From Halobacteriales archaeon QS_3_64_16 (GTDB lineage: Archaea > Halobacteriota > Halobacteria > Halobacteriales > Halococcaceae): a stretch of 51,508 bases of DNA. The notes under the pieces were generated by a model. The model searched no databases. It was not told the origin of the DNA and saw only the letters and a list, made by a program, of their open reading frames with translations. Position numbers and translations under genes: made by a program. Location: the NCBI GenBank assembly GCA_003021705.1, contig PXRJ01000010.1, positions 37,414 to 88,921 on the forward strand, given 5' to 3'. Shown here in pieces: positions 25,323 to 32,771 of the stretch; positions within the stretch are counted from its first letter, which is position 1, and each line of letters begins with the position of its first letter.

Positions 25323-26813
25323 CTACTCCTCGGGGCTGTAGTTCGGCGCTTCGTCGGTAATGACGACGTCGTGGGGGTGGCCTTCCTGCTGGCCGGCCGA
25401 GGAGACCCGTATTAGCTCCGAACGCGTCTTGAACGCGGGGATGCCCGCTGCGCCGACGTAGCCCATGCCGGCTTTCATGCCGCCGACGAGCTGGTGGAGC
25501 TCGCTCTCGACGCTTCCCTTGTAGGGGGTAGCGGCCTCGACCCCCTCGGGGACGAACTCCTCTTCCCCTTCTTCCTCGCGGAGGTACCGCTCGCCCCCAC
25601 CCGATCGCATCGCGCCGACCGATCCCATCCCCCGGTACTGCTTGTAGCGCTTGCCGTTCATCGTAACCACTCTTCCAGGCGCCTCGTCGGTGCCCGCGAA
25701 ATACGAGCCGAGCATGACCGCATCGGCCCCCGCGGCGATCGCCTTGATCGCATCGCCCGAATACCGGATCCCGCCGTCGGCGATCACGGGCACGTCGTGG
25801 GCGGCAGCGACGTCGGCGACCTCCGCGATCGCGGTGATCTGGGGCATGCCGGTGCCGGTCACCACGCGGGTCGTACAGATCGATCCCGGCCCGATGCCGA
25901 CCTTCAGCCCGTCAGCGAAATCGACTAAGTCCTCGGCGGCCTCCCGGGTCCCGACGTTGCCGACGACGACGTCCGCGCTCGACTCCGCGCGGATCTCTCT
26001 GGCCGAATCGGCGACGTCTAAGTTGTGGGCGTGGGCACAGTCGATAAAGAGGACGTCCGCGCCGGCCGCGTCGGCCGCGCGCGCCCGATCGGTCTCGAAG
26101 GGCCCGACCGCACATCCAACCCGGAGGGAGCCATCGTCGGCGCGGGCGGCGTCGTCGTACGCGCGGCGCTGGAGAATGCCCTGCATGGTCACCAAGCCGG
26201 TCAGCCGATCGTCCTCGTCGACGATCGGTGCGCGCTCGATCTTGTGATCGTACATGAGCTCGAGGGCCTCGCGCGCGCTGACGTCCTCGCGGGCGGTGAT
26301 CACCTCGTCGGTCATCGCCTCGCTCACCGGGTCCTCCGCGCCAACGCCGAGATAGGGCCGGATGTCCGTCCCCGAGATGATCCCCAACACTCGATCGTCC
26401 TCGTCGACGACCGGCGCGCCCGATACCCCCGATCGCTCCATCATCGTATCGACCGCTTCGACGGTCTGGTCGGGACTTGCAGTGACGACGTCCTCGCGGC
26501 GGATGAACAGCTCGTCGGCGCGTTTCACGCGCTGTATCTCCGCTACCATCGTCTCGCTGTCCATGCTGCGATGGAGTACCCCGAGCCCCCCCTGGCGGGC
26601 CATCGCGATCGCCATCTCGCTCTCGGTGACGGTATCCATCGCCGCCGAGAGCACCGGTACTGTGAGCGAGACGTTCGTCGAGACTCGTGTACGGGTCTCG
26701 GCGTCGTCCGGCTCAACTCGGCTTTCCTTCGGCCGCAGTAAGACGTCGTCGAAGGTGAGTGCCTCCGGCACGTCGAGTTTCGACGAGAACGCGTTCTGTG
26801 GATCGCTCCCCAT
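25323..26813 (-). CDS. guaB: IMP dehydrogenase
   Basis: This 496-residue enzyme oxidises IMP to XMP with NAD, the committed step to GMP. The TIM barrel starts LTFDDVLLRPKESRVEP, with PVLSAAMDTVTESEMAIAMARQGGLGVLHRSM. It is split by two CBS domains (about residues 105-225, ITAREDVSAREALELMYDHKI). The catalytic loop is GIGPGSICTTRVVTGTGMPQ with the active Cys, then VIADGGIRYSGDAIKAIAAGADAVMLGSYFAGTDEAPG, and the flap YRGMGSVGAM. ATG 26813 fits the TATA element 21-30 bases upstream, and the longer in-frame extension is discarded. Intact and full length. Confidence 0.96.
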   Translation of the reverse strand: MGSDPQNAFSSKLDVPEALTFDDVLLRPKESRVEPDDAETRTRVSTNVSLTVPVLSAAMDTVTESEMAIAMARQGGLGVLHRSMDSETMVAEIQRVKRADELFIRREDVVTASPDQTVEAVDTMMERSGVSGAPVVDEDDRVLGIISGTDIRPYLGVGAEDPVSEAMTDEVITAREDVSAREALELMYDHKIERAPIVDEDDRLTGLVTMQGILQRRAYDDAARADDGSLRVGCAVGPFETDRARAADAAGADVLFIDCAHAHNLDVADSAREIRAESSADVVVGNVGTREAAEDLVDFADGLKVGIGPGSICTTRVVTGTGMPQITAIAEVADVAAAHDVPVIADGGIRYSGDAIKAIAAGADAVMLGSYFAGTDEAPGRVVTMNGKRYKQYRGMGSVGAMRSGGGERYLREEEGEEEFVPEGVEAATPYKGSVESELHQLVGGMKAGMGYVGAAGIPAFKTRSELIRVSSAGQQEGHPHDVVITDEAPNYSPEE

Positions 26814-26833
26814 AGAACGGGTGGGCAAGGATC

Positions 26834-26843
26834 GTCCAAAAGC
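26834..26843 (-). promoter_or_regulatory. TATA-like box of guaB
   Basis: On the minus strand GCTTTTGGAC lies 21-30 bases before ATG 26813. Confidence 0.45.
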
Positions 26844-26966
26844 GTTGCTCATCGGGACCTCGATCACCGACGGAAAGCGGGGAAACACCGCGAGAGTGGC
26901 TCGAGTCTCCTCTCGGATCCCTCCGAGGTGTGGATGCGGTCCGTGTCCGCGCGTCTCACAGAAATC

Positions 26967-26974
26967 ATTATACC
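26967..26974 (+). promoter_or_regulatory. TATA box upstream of the 89-residue ORF and the DUF5794-like gene
   Basis: ATTATACC is centred about 26 bases before ATG 26997. No TATA element is seen just before the membrane protein gene at 27273, so this promoter probably drives both. Confidence 0.6.
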
Positions 26975-26996
26975 TATGACCGTATTAGGTCTGGAT

Positions 26997-27266
26997 ATGG
27001 ACGCCGCCAGTCCGATCGACGCGCGCACCGCCGGCCGAGCAGCCGCCCCCGGCACCCCCGGTACTTTCGGTACCGCGATTACCGCGCACGATTCGATTAC
27101 ACTGGCGACCCCCTTCACGCGAGACTGGCGCACGTCGAAGTTCGCCTCCTTCGGTCGGCTCACTGCGTTCCTCGGCACCGAAGCCGAGGGCGTACGGAGC
27201 GGCCGACGCGCCAGGTATCGCTCTCCACACTGCCCGTCGGCCACGGGTGAGGGCCGGGCGAGCTAG
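26997..27266 (+). CDS. Possible 89-residue protein of unknown function in a leader position
   Basis: An ATG sits exactly where a leaderless transcript from the TATA box at 26967 should begin. The frame stays open for 89 codons and stops 6 bases before the next gene, which looks like an operon. The predicted protein (MDAASPIDARTAGRAAAPG... ending SATGEGRAS) is Ala/Arg/Thr-rich and not acidic, which is unusual for a haloarchaeal protein. It could therefore be a long untranslated leader with an open frame by chance. No family is recognised. The call rests on promoter placement and spacing. Confidence 0.38.
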   Translation: MDAASPIDARTAGRAAAPGTPGTFGTAITAHDSITLATPFTRDWRTSKFASFGRLTAFLGTEAEGVRSGRRARYRSPHCPSATGEGRAS

Positions 27267-27272
27267 TACTGG

Positions 27273-28181
27273 ATGAGCAACTCACAGCACCCGGTCGCCC
27301 TCCGCATCGAGCGGGCCACGGGCGACGGCACTCGACTATTAGCGACGGTGATGTGTCTGCCCCTGGTTGATGGGATCTTCCCGGCGATCGTCCTCGCTGG
27401 CGCGCTGTCGGGGGCCCTCGGAATACTGGAGGTCGGTCTACTGGTCTTCGGCGGCAGCGCCACGGTAGCGGTGATCCTCGCGGAACTGGACGGCGATCGC
27501 CGGGAGAACACCCAGAGCGTGCTCGCCATCGGTGCGGTCCTGATCCCGCTGGCGGCCCTCGAAGCGGCGCTGGCCCCGACGATCGCCGGGGCGATCGACC
27601 TCGCCGTCTTCGAGCGCTTCGCCGCACTGGTGATCCTAGCGATCGCCGCGAAGACCGTGAGCGCACGCGTCGGCGACTTGTTGCCTCGGCCCGGCGTGAT
27701 CATCGGGCTCGGGCTGCTCGGGAGCGTCGATCCCGCGGGCGCGCGACTCGTGATGACGCTCGACCCCGCGCTCGTCGCCCGCGCAGCGGCCGCCGCGGGT
27801 ACGGGGATCGTCTTCGCGCTCGTGGTCGCGTGGTTCGGTTCCCGGCTGCGGGAGCTGGTGGTCCTCGATCGGTTCCGCTTCGGCAGCGCAGTTGCACTCG
27901 GAATCTTTGCTCTGTCGCTACTGGGGCTCGTACCCTCGGAGGCACCGATCGCCCTCGCGGTACTCGGCGTCACGGGCCTGTTCGCACTCGACCCGAGCGA
28001 AGACGCGGCTCTCGGGTCCGACTCCTCAGGAGCGGCTGGGTTCGCCGGGGCCGGGTCGACCGATAATCCGGGGAGCCTCGATGCTGATTCGACCGACGAC
28101 GACATCGGCGTGGATGTCAGCGAAGCCGAAGAGGACGACGAGAACTCGAGGCGGTTCGAGGACCGGGCCCCGTGGCTGTGA
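27273..28181 (+). CDS. Haloarchaeal membrane protein, DUF5794-like
   Basis: The 302-residue protein begins MSNSQHPVALRIERATGDGTRLLATVMCLPLVDGIFPAIVLAGAL and has about six hydrophobic segments up to residue 245. A disordered acidic tail (LDPSEDAALG...EAEEDDENSRRFEDRAPWL) follows and probably faces the cytoplasm. The start block and the order with the next small zinc protein match the DUF5794/DUF5795 pair I remember from haloarchaea. No transport or catalytic motif is visible. An AUG six bases after the upstream ORF's stop suggests coupling. Confidence 0.82.
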   Translation: MSNSQHPVALRIERATGDGTRLLATVMCLPLVDGIFPAIVLAGALSGALGILEVGLLVFGGSATVAVILAELDGDRRENTQSVLAIGAVLIPLAALEAALAPTIAGAIDLAVFERFAALVILAIAAKTVSARVGDLLPRPGVIIGLGLLGSVDPAGARLVMTLDPALVARAAAAAGTGIVFALVVAWFGSRLRELVVLDRFRFGSAVALGIFALSLLGLVPSEAPIALAVLGVTGLFALDPSEDAALGSDSSGAAGFAGAGSTDNPGSLDADSTDDDIGVDVSEAEEDDENSRRFEDRAPWL

Positions 28182-28299
28182 TCGCACTCCGGGCACGCGG
28201 CGTCGAACCCGGGAGCGCGAATCAGAACTGAAACCGAGAGCTGGACTGGGACCGGCCGGTGGCGACAGACGCTTAGGAGGCCAGGTCCCACTCGCGGGT

Positions 28300-28530
28300 A
28301 TGGCCGAGAACCGCGTCGTGCAGGGACGGATGGTGACGCCGAAGAAACTCGGGGAGATGATCGAAGGCGAGGAGATAATGGACGCCGACGCTATCGAGAC
28401 CGCCGACCGGGAGTGTCCGGAGTGTGGCGAGGACGTACTGGAGGTCGGGTACATGCCCGAGATCACCGAGTACGTCACCGGCTGGAAATGCCAGGAGTGT
28501 GACTGGAAAGAGACCGATCGGGAGGAATAG
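28300..28530 (+). CDS. Small zinc-ribbon protein, DUF5795-like
   Basis: The 76-residue protein MAENRVVQGRMVTPKKLGEMIEGEEIMDADAIETADRECPECGEDVLEVGYMP ends KCQECDWKETDREE. Two CxxC pairs (CPEC and CQEC) form a likely zinc ribbon. The N-terminal half is an acidic helix region. It follows the DUF5794-like gene by 118 bases on the same strand, and the pair is conserved as far as I recall. Function unknown. RNA or protein binding is possible, but this is inference only. Confidence 0.8.
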   Translation: MAENRVVQGRMVTPKKLGEMIEGEEIMDADAIETADRECPECGEDVLEVGYMPEITEYVTGWKCQECDWKETDREE

Positions 28531-28619
28531 AGAGGGTAAGGAGAAGAGCAGAGGTGCCGCCAGCGCTCGATCCGAGGAACCGAAATCCTCTTGTGTTAAT
28601 TCCCTATAATGGAAATCGT

Positions 28620-28798
28620 GGGGTCGTGGCCAAGCCAGGCATGGCGACTGACTCCAGAGGCACGTGTGCCCGGGACGAAATCCAGCTGATATTCCGAGCG
28701 AAGGGCTGATCACCGCTTCGCGTTGACGACCCTCTGGAGTTCCGAGGCGCACACCGGAGATATCAGTCGATCGGGGGTTCAAATCCCTCCGACCCCAC
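28620..28798 (+). tRNA. trnW: tRNA-Trp (CCA anticodon) with a 105-nt intron
   Basis: The exons are 28620-28657 and 28763-28798 (74-nt mature tRNA plus CCA added later). The acceptor stem GGGGUCG/CGACCCC, T-arm GGGUUCAAAUCCC, and anticodon arm ACUGA-CUCCAGA-UCAGU with anticodon CCA (28654-28656) are all perfect. The intron (28658-28762) follows position 37. The splice sites form a textbook bulge-helix-bulge: ACUGA:UCAGU, 3' bulge AU^A, CUCC:GGAG, 5' bulge AG^A, then GG:CC inside the intron. AT-rich TTAATTCCCTATAAT (28594-28610) supplies a promoter. Confidence 0.97.
28658..28762 (+). ncRNA. Box C/D guide RNA inside the tRNA-Trp intron (targets C34 and U39)
   Basis: In archaea the tRNA-Trp intron guides 2'-O-methylation of its own tRNA. 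Here both guides can be read. CUCUGGAGU (28732-28740) is followed by U and box D CCGA (28742-28745), and pairs with ACUCCAGAG of the precursor so that the fifth base before box D faces C34. CUGAUAU (28686-28692) is followed by U and box D' CCGA (28694-28697), and pairs with AUAUCAG at the 3' splice site, placing U39 at the fifth position. Box C is GGGACGA (28672-28678), and box C' is UUGACGA (28723-28729). Confidence 0.85.
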
Positions 28799-28811
28799 CT
28801 TCTGGCGACGG

Positions 28812-28861
28812 TTTCACGAGCACAGCGAGTGAAACGTTGTGACGAGCGGAGCGAAGTCACC
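28812..28861. repeat. Two adjacent hairpins with matching AGCGA loops after tRNA-Trp
   Basis: Hairpin one is GTTTCAC (28812-28818) with GTGAAAC (28830-28836). Hairpin two is GTGAC (28840-28844) with GTCAC (28857-28861). Their loops begin GAGCACAGCGA and GAGCGGAGCGA. The rest of 28862-29075 is purine-rich (GAGTGAGG, GCGGAGCGAGTGAGCG), with a tRNA-3'-end-like stretch at about 28958-28980 and no gene until 29076. Confidence 0.5.
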
Positions 28862-29075
28862 GAAAACGGAGTGAGGAGCCGAAGGTGTGGGGAGGAGTGA
28901 ACCAGGGAGTGGGAGGTAAACGAACAAGCGGAGCGAGTGAGCGAACGGGAACGACCGTGATTCCAATCCCTCCGAGCCAAGCTCTATCCTACTCTCGCAA
29001 GCGAAATAGCAGCGACGAACGGGCGAGGAACGGAGCCGTCGATAGCTTCTATTGTATCGGGCGTCTGCCCACGGC

Positions 29076-30530
29076 ATGGCCTCGGTTCGGTCGGTGTTGC
29101 GAGCGATCTTCGCCGTCTGTCTCCTCCTCTCGGGGGGCGTCGTCGCGAGCGGCTACGTGGCCCACTCACCCGCGGACACCGCACCGGCCGGGAACGTGAC
29201 CGGATCGGACGCCGAGAACCGATCGCTCTCAGAGCTTCCCCCGAGCAGCTTGACCGTCGTGACGACCGGCTCGAACCGGCCCCGTGCCGAATCCGCCAAC
29301 GGGTCCCGGGCCGAAGCGGAGGTCGTTCTCTACGATCGGAACGGGTCGATTCGCTACTATAATGACACCTACGACAGCTATTGGGATGTCGATCTCCTCT
29401 CTAAAGCGAGCGGCCCCAGAACCGTCGAGTACGTCGCCTCCGAGCGGCTCAACGCCTCGGCGTGTGAGTCCGTTGGGGACGACGCGGCGGAATCGGGTGA
29501 CGGAAGCGAGGCAGATGGGAGCACGGAAGACGAGAAGGACGGCTGTGTACGCACCGTCATCGAGCGATTAAATCTCTCGACGGGAGCGACGCGAACGATC
29601 CACGCGGCCCGCTCGCCGCGAGCGGACGTCACGCCCTGGACCGATGTCGACCGGATCAACGACACCCACTACGTTATCGCCGATCGGGCCGAGAACCGAG
29701 TGTTCGTCCTCAATGTTCGAACGAACACCATCACCTGGGAGTGGTATGCCGCCTCGACGTTCACCTTCGACAGCGGCGGTTACTACCTCGAGGACTGGAC
29801 CCACCTGAACGACGTCGAATACCTCGAAGGTGGCCGGATCATGGCGAGTGTGAGAAATCACGACCAGATCGTCTTTCTCGACCCGGAGCACAATCGAACG
29901 ATACTCTACGAACCCTATGGGCCCGATTACATTCTCCGCGAGAACGGCGGCCCCGCACTCCTCGTCGCCGACGCCGGGAACAATCGGGTCGTCGAGTACG
30001 CCCGACGGGACGGGTCCTGGAACCGGACCTGGCAGTGGAGCGGTCCAGCCCTGCGGTGGCCCCGGGACGCCGACCGCCTGCCGAACGGTCGTACTCTCGT
30101 CGTCGACTCGAACGGCGATCGTGTTCTCGAAGTCAATAGTACAGGAACGGCTGTCTGGAACGTCTCGGTGGGGTTGCCCTACGATGCCGAACGCCTCGGC
30201 ACCGGGTCTGCGAGCGCCGCTGGGCCGAGCGCCGAGCGAATCGCGGCTCGCTCCGAGGAGATGGGTGATCGGGATCGGACGGATCAGGAAGAAGGCCGGG
30301 CCAGCGACGAGAGAGCGGCCGGCCCGCTTTCGAGCACCGCGAAAGGGCTGCTCTCGGGATCGGTACTGAGCGCGGCGCTGTACGTCTCGCCCGCCTGGAT
30401 GGGGTTCGTGGAGCTACTGGCTCTCTGTGTCTTGTTTCTCGTCTCGACAGTCTGGTTCCTCGCGGAGCTGCGCTGGCGGTCGGTAGTCGCCGAGCTCCGG
30501 GAGTGGGCCGAGGAGGCCGAACGACGGTAG
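29076..30530 (+). CDS. Arylsulfotransferase-like beta-propeller membrane protein
   Basis: The 484-residue protein has an N-terminal membrane/signal helix (LRAIFAVCLLLSGGVVASGYVA). A large extracellular beta-propeller follows, with repeats such as HYVIADRAENRVFVLNVRTNTITWEW, DVEYLEGGRIMASVRNHDQIVFLDPEH and ALLVADAGNNRVVEYARRDGSWNRTWQW. Near the C-terminus lie one or two membrane helices (SAALYVSPAWMGFVELLALCVLFLVSTVWFLAEL) and a short cytoplasmic tail. The propeller repeats resemble haloarchaeal arylsulfotransferase (ASST) family proteins. The catalytic His of bacterial ASST cannot be assigned, so enzymatic activity is uncertain. Several NxS/T sites (NGS, NDT, NLS) suggest N-glycosylation. Start 29076 fits a TATA-like TATTGTATC 20-27 bases before. 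Confidence 0.75.
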   Translation: MASVRSVLRAIFAVCLLLSGGVVASGYVAHSPADTAPAGNVTGSDAENRSLSELPPSSLTVVTTGSNRPRAESANGSRAEAEVVLYDRNGSIRYYNDTYDSYWDVDLLSKASGPRTVEYVASERLNASACESVGDDAAESGDGSEADGSTEDEKDGCVRTVIERLNLSTGATRTIHAARSPRADVTPWTDVDRINDTHYVIADRAENRVFVLNVRTNTITWEWYAASTFTFDSGGYYLEDWTHLNDVEYLEGGRIMASVRNHDQIVFLDPEHNRTILYEPYGPDYILRENGGPALLVADAGNNRVVEYARRDGSWNRTWQWSGPALRWPRDADRLPNGRTLVVDSNGDRVLEVNSTGTAVWNVSVGLPYDAERLGTGSASAAGPSAERIAARSEEMGDRDRTDQEEGRASDERAAGPLSSTAKGLLSGSVLSAALYVSPAWMGFVELLALCVLFLVSTVWFLAELRWRSVVAELREWAEEAERR

Positions 30531-30642
30531 AGCCGCGGTAGGGAGATGGGAGAGTGGAGGGATCAACGGGGGGTCGAGAGAAGCGGGCGCCCATCGTCGG
30601 GCCGGTTCCGAGATCCGTTCAGTCCCACATCCCAACAGCGCC

Positions 30643-31438
30643 TCACCAGTCGGGCGCGAAACTCGGGTCCGCGGTGCGCTCCGTACGCTCGATCGCCTCG
30701 ATCCGTTTTAGGTCCTCGTCGTCCAAGTCGACATCGAGCGCCCGGTAGTTCTCCAGGAGGGGCTCGCAACCGGTGGCCTTCGGGATCGGGATAACCTTGT
30801 CCAGCCCGTGGAGCCACGCGAGGCTCACTTGTGCCGGGCTGATGCCGTGTTTCTCCCCGATCCCGACCAAGCCGGGACGTCGGTGACCTTCCCGCGGGCC
30901 AGTGGCGAGTACGCGACGAGCGGTAGGTCCGCGTCGAGGGCGTACTCCCGGAGTTCCTCTTGCTGGAGGAGGGGATGCATCTCGACCTGGTTCGCGACGA
31001 TCGGGCTTTCTGCCGCCTCACGAGCTTCGTGAGGAGATCAGGCGTGAAATTGCTCACGCCGACGTGTTCGATCACGCCCTCCTTTCGCAGTTCGTCGAAC
31101 GCTCTCAAAGTCTCCTTGGGGTCGTACTCGCCGGCCGGCCAGTGGACGTAGAGCAGGTCGATCGTCTCACGGCTGAGCCGGTCGCGGCTCTCGCGGGCGG
31201 CCTCCCGAACCGTCTCGGGCGCGAGTTGGTCGCGCCAGAGCTTCGTCGCGCCGAAGACCTCCTCGCTATCGACGTCCGCGGCGGCGAGACCCTCGCCGAC
31301 GTAGTGTTCGTTCTCGTAGAGCTGGACGGTATCGACGTAGTGATAGCCAACATCGAGAGCCGTCCGTACCGACTCGATACACTCCTCCCGATCCGATTGC
31401 TTGTACGTACCGAGGCCGATCGACTGGAGGTCGCTCAT
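30643..31438 (-). pseudogene. Aldo/keto reductase broken by two single-base losses
   Basis: The gene starts at ATG 31438 (MSDLQSIGLGTYKQSDREEC) and reads correctly through DVGYHYVDTVQLYENEHYVGEG, LYVHWPAGEYDPKET and HVGVSNFTPDLLT. The frame then shifts near 31028-31030, and the true continuation (EAREAAESPIVANQVEMHPLLQQEELREYALDADLPLVAYSPLARGKVTDVP) is in the next frame. A second single-base loss near 30870 moves it again to LVGIGEKHGISPAQVSLAWLHG and a normal family end at TGA 30643. All catalytic-region motifs (Asp, Tyr, Lys, His positions) are still present across the frames. Either a young pseudogene or sequencing errors. Confidence 0.85.
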
Positions 31439-31439
31439 C

Positions 31440-31461
31440 GAGTCAGCTTCGGAGCTGACTC
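31440..31461 (-). promoter_or_regulatory. Perfect 9-bp hairpin directly before the aldo/keto reductase start
   Basis: GAGTCAGCT (31440-31448), four-base loop TCGG, AGCTGACTC (31453-31461). It ends one base from the ATG at 31438. It could be an operator dyad or an mRNA hairpin limiting translation. Confidence 0.5.
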
Positions 31462-31621
31462 CCCAAGTCGATCCGGATTCACCCGGCATCGGCGAGCAAG
31501 CGCCCGGAGAGCCCAGGAGGCTGGTCGAAACCGGCGACCCCGATCTCTCGGGGAGCGACTGCCGTTTTCGAACGTTGCGTCGAACGGAATCGTTTTGAGC
31601 CGGGATGGCCCAACCCCGGTA

Positions 31622-32653
31622 ATGAGCACACCCGTCGGTATCTTAGGCGCTACCGGGGCCGTCGGCCAGCGCCTCGTCCAGTTGCTCGACCCTCATCCCG
31701 AGTTCGAGATCGCGACCCTCACAGCGAGCGACGCGAGCGCGGGCAAGCCCTACTCCGAGGCCGCCAAGTGGCGCGTCGACGCCCCGATCCCCGAAAGCGT
31801 CGCGGGGATGGAAATCCGTCCTACGGACCCCGACGCGATCGGCGAGGCTGACTTGCTCTTTTCCTCGTTGCCCTCCACGGTCGGCGAGCGAATCGAGCCC
31901 GAACTTTGCGAGGCGGGCTACGTGATCTCATCGAACTCCTCGAATTCCCGATTGGCTGAGGACGTACCCCTGGTGATCCCCGAGGTCAACGCCGATCACG
32001 TCGGCCTGCTCGAGGTCCAGCGCGACGAACGGGGCTGGGACGGCGCGTTGCTGAAAAATCCTAACTGCTCGACCATTACTGTCGTCCCCACGCTCGCAGC
32101 GCTCGCGGAGTTCGGGCTAAAGGACGTCCACGTTGCGACCTTACAGGCAGTCTCGGGCGCGGGCTACTCGGGGGTGTCCTCGATGGAAATCATCGACAAC
32201 GTCATTCCCCACATCGGCGGCGAGGAAGAGAAAATGGAGACCGAGTCCCGGCGCCTCCTGGGGACGTTCGACGGCGCGGAGGTCGAGTGGCACGACGCTC
32301 CGGTCGCCGCGTCCTGCAACCGGGTGCCGACGATCGACGGCCACCTCGAGAACGTCTGGGTCGAGTGCGAGGAGGACCTCTCGATCGCCGAGGCAAAGGA
32401 TGCGATGCGGGAGTGCCCCTCGCTCGATCTGGCTCACTCGCCCGACCCGCTCATCGAGGTCTTTGAGGAGCCCGATCGCCCCCAGCCCCGGCTCGACCGG
32501 ATGGTCGGCGAAGGGATGGCGATCGCCGCCGGTGGGACGCGAGAGACCCCTGAGGGCGTGCAGTACAACTGTTTGGCGCACAACACCATCCGCGGGGCGG
32601 CGGGCGCGAGCCTGCTGAATGGCGAACTCCTGCTCGAGGAAGGCTACCTGTAG
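31622..32653 (+). CDS. asd: Aspartate-semialdehyde dehydrogenase
   Basis: This 343-residue enzyme reduces aspartyl phosphate to the semialdehyde with NADPH, feeding lysine, threonine and methionine synthesis. It has VGILGATGAVGQRLVQLL (nucleotide loop, residues 5-22), LFSSLPSTVGERIEPELCEAGYVISSNSSNSR, the catalytic KNPNCSTITVVPTLAAL with Cys149, LQAVSGAGYSGVSSMEIIDNVIPHIGGEEEKMETE, and VAASCNRVPTIDGHLENVWVE. It is full length for the archaeal type. ATG 31622 follows TATA-like CGTTTTG (31591) by about 28 bases, so a leaderless mRNA is likely. No partner gene is adjacent. Confidence 0.96.
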   Translation: MSTPVGILGATGAVGQRLVQLLDPHPEFEIATLTASDASAGKPYSEAAKWRVDAPIPESVAGMEIRPTDPDAIGEADLLFSSLPSTVGERIEPELCEAGYVISSNSSNSRLAEDVPLVIPEVNADHVGLLEVQRDERGWDGALLKNPNCSTITVVPTLAALAEFGLKDVHVATLQAVSGAGYSGVSSMEIIDNVIPHIGGEEEKMETESRRLLGTFDGAEVEWHDAPVAASCNRVPTIDGHLENVWVECEEDLSIAEAKDAMRECPSLDLAHSPDPLIEVFEEPDRPQPRLDRMVGEGMAIAAGGTRETPEGVQYNCLAHNTIRGAAGASLLNGELLLEEGYL

Positions 32654-32771
32654 CGCTCGGCGCGCGGATCGACCGATTCGACTTCTACGTTACGTTTCCC
32701 CTCCCCGTCCGACCGATCGGAGAGACCGTTTCCTGCCGTATCTACCCGGCTAACGTCCCGAAGGTGTCGAG

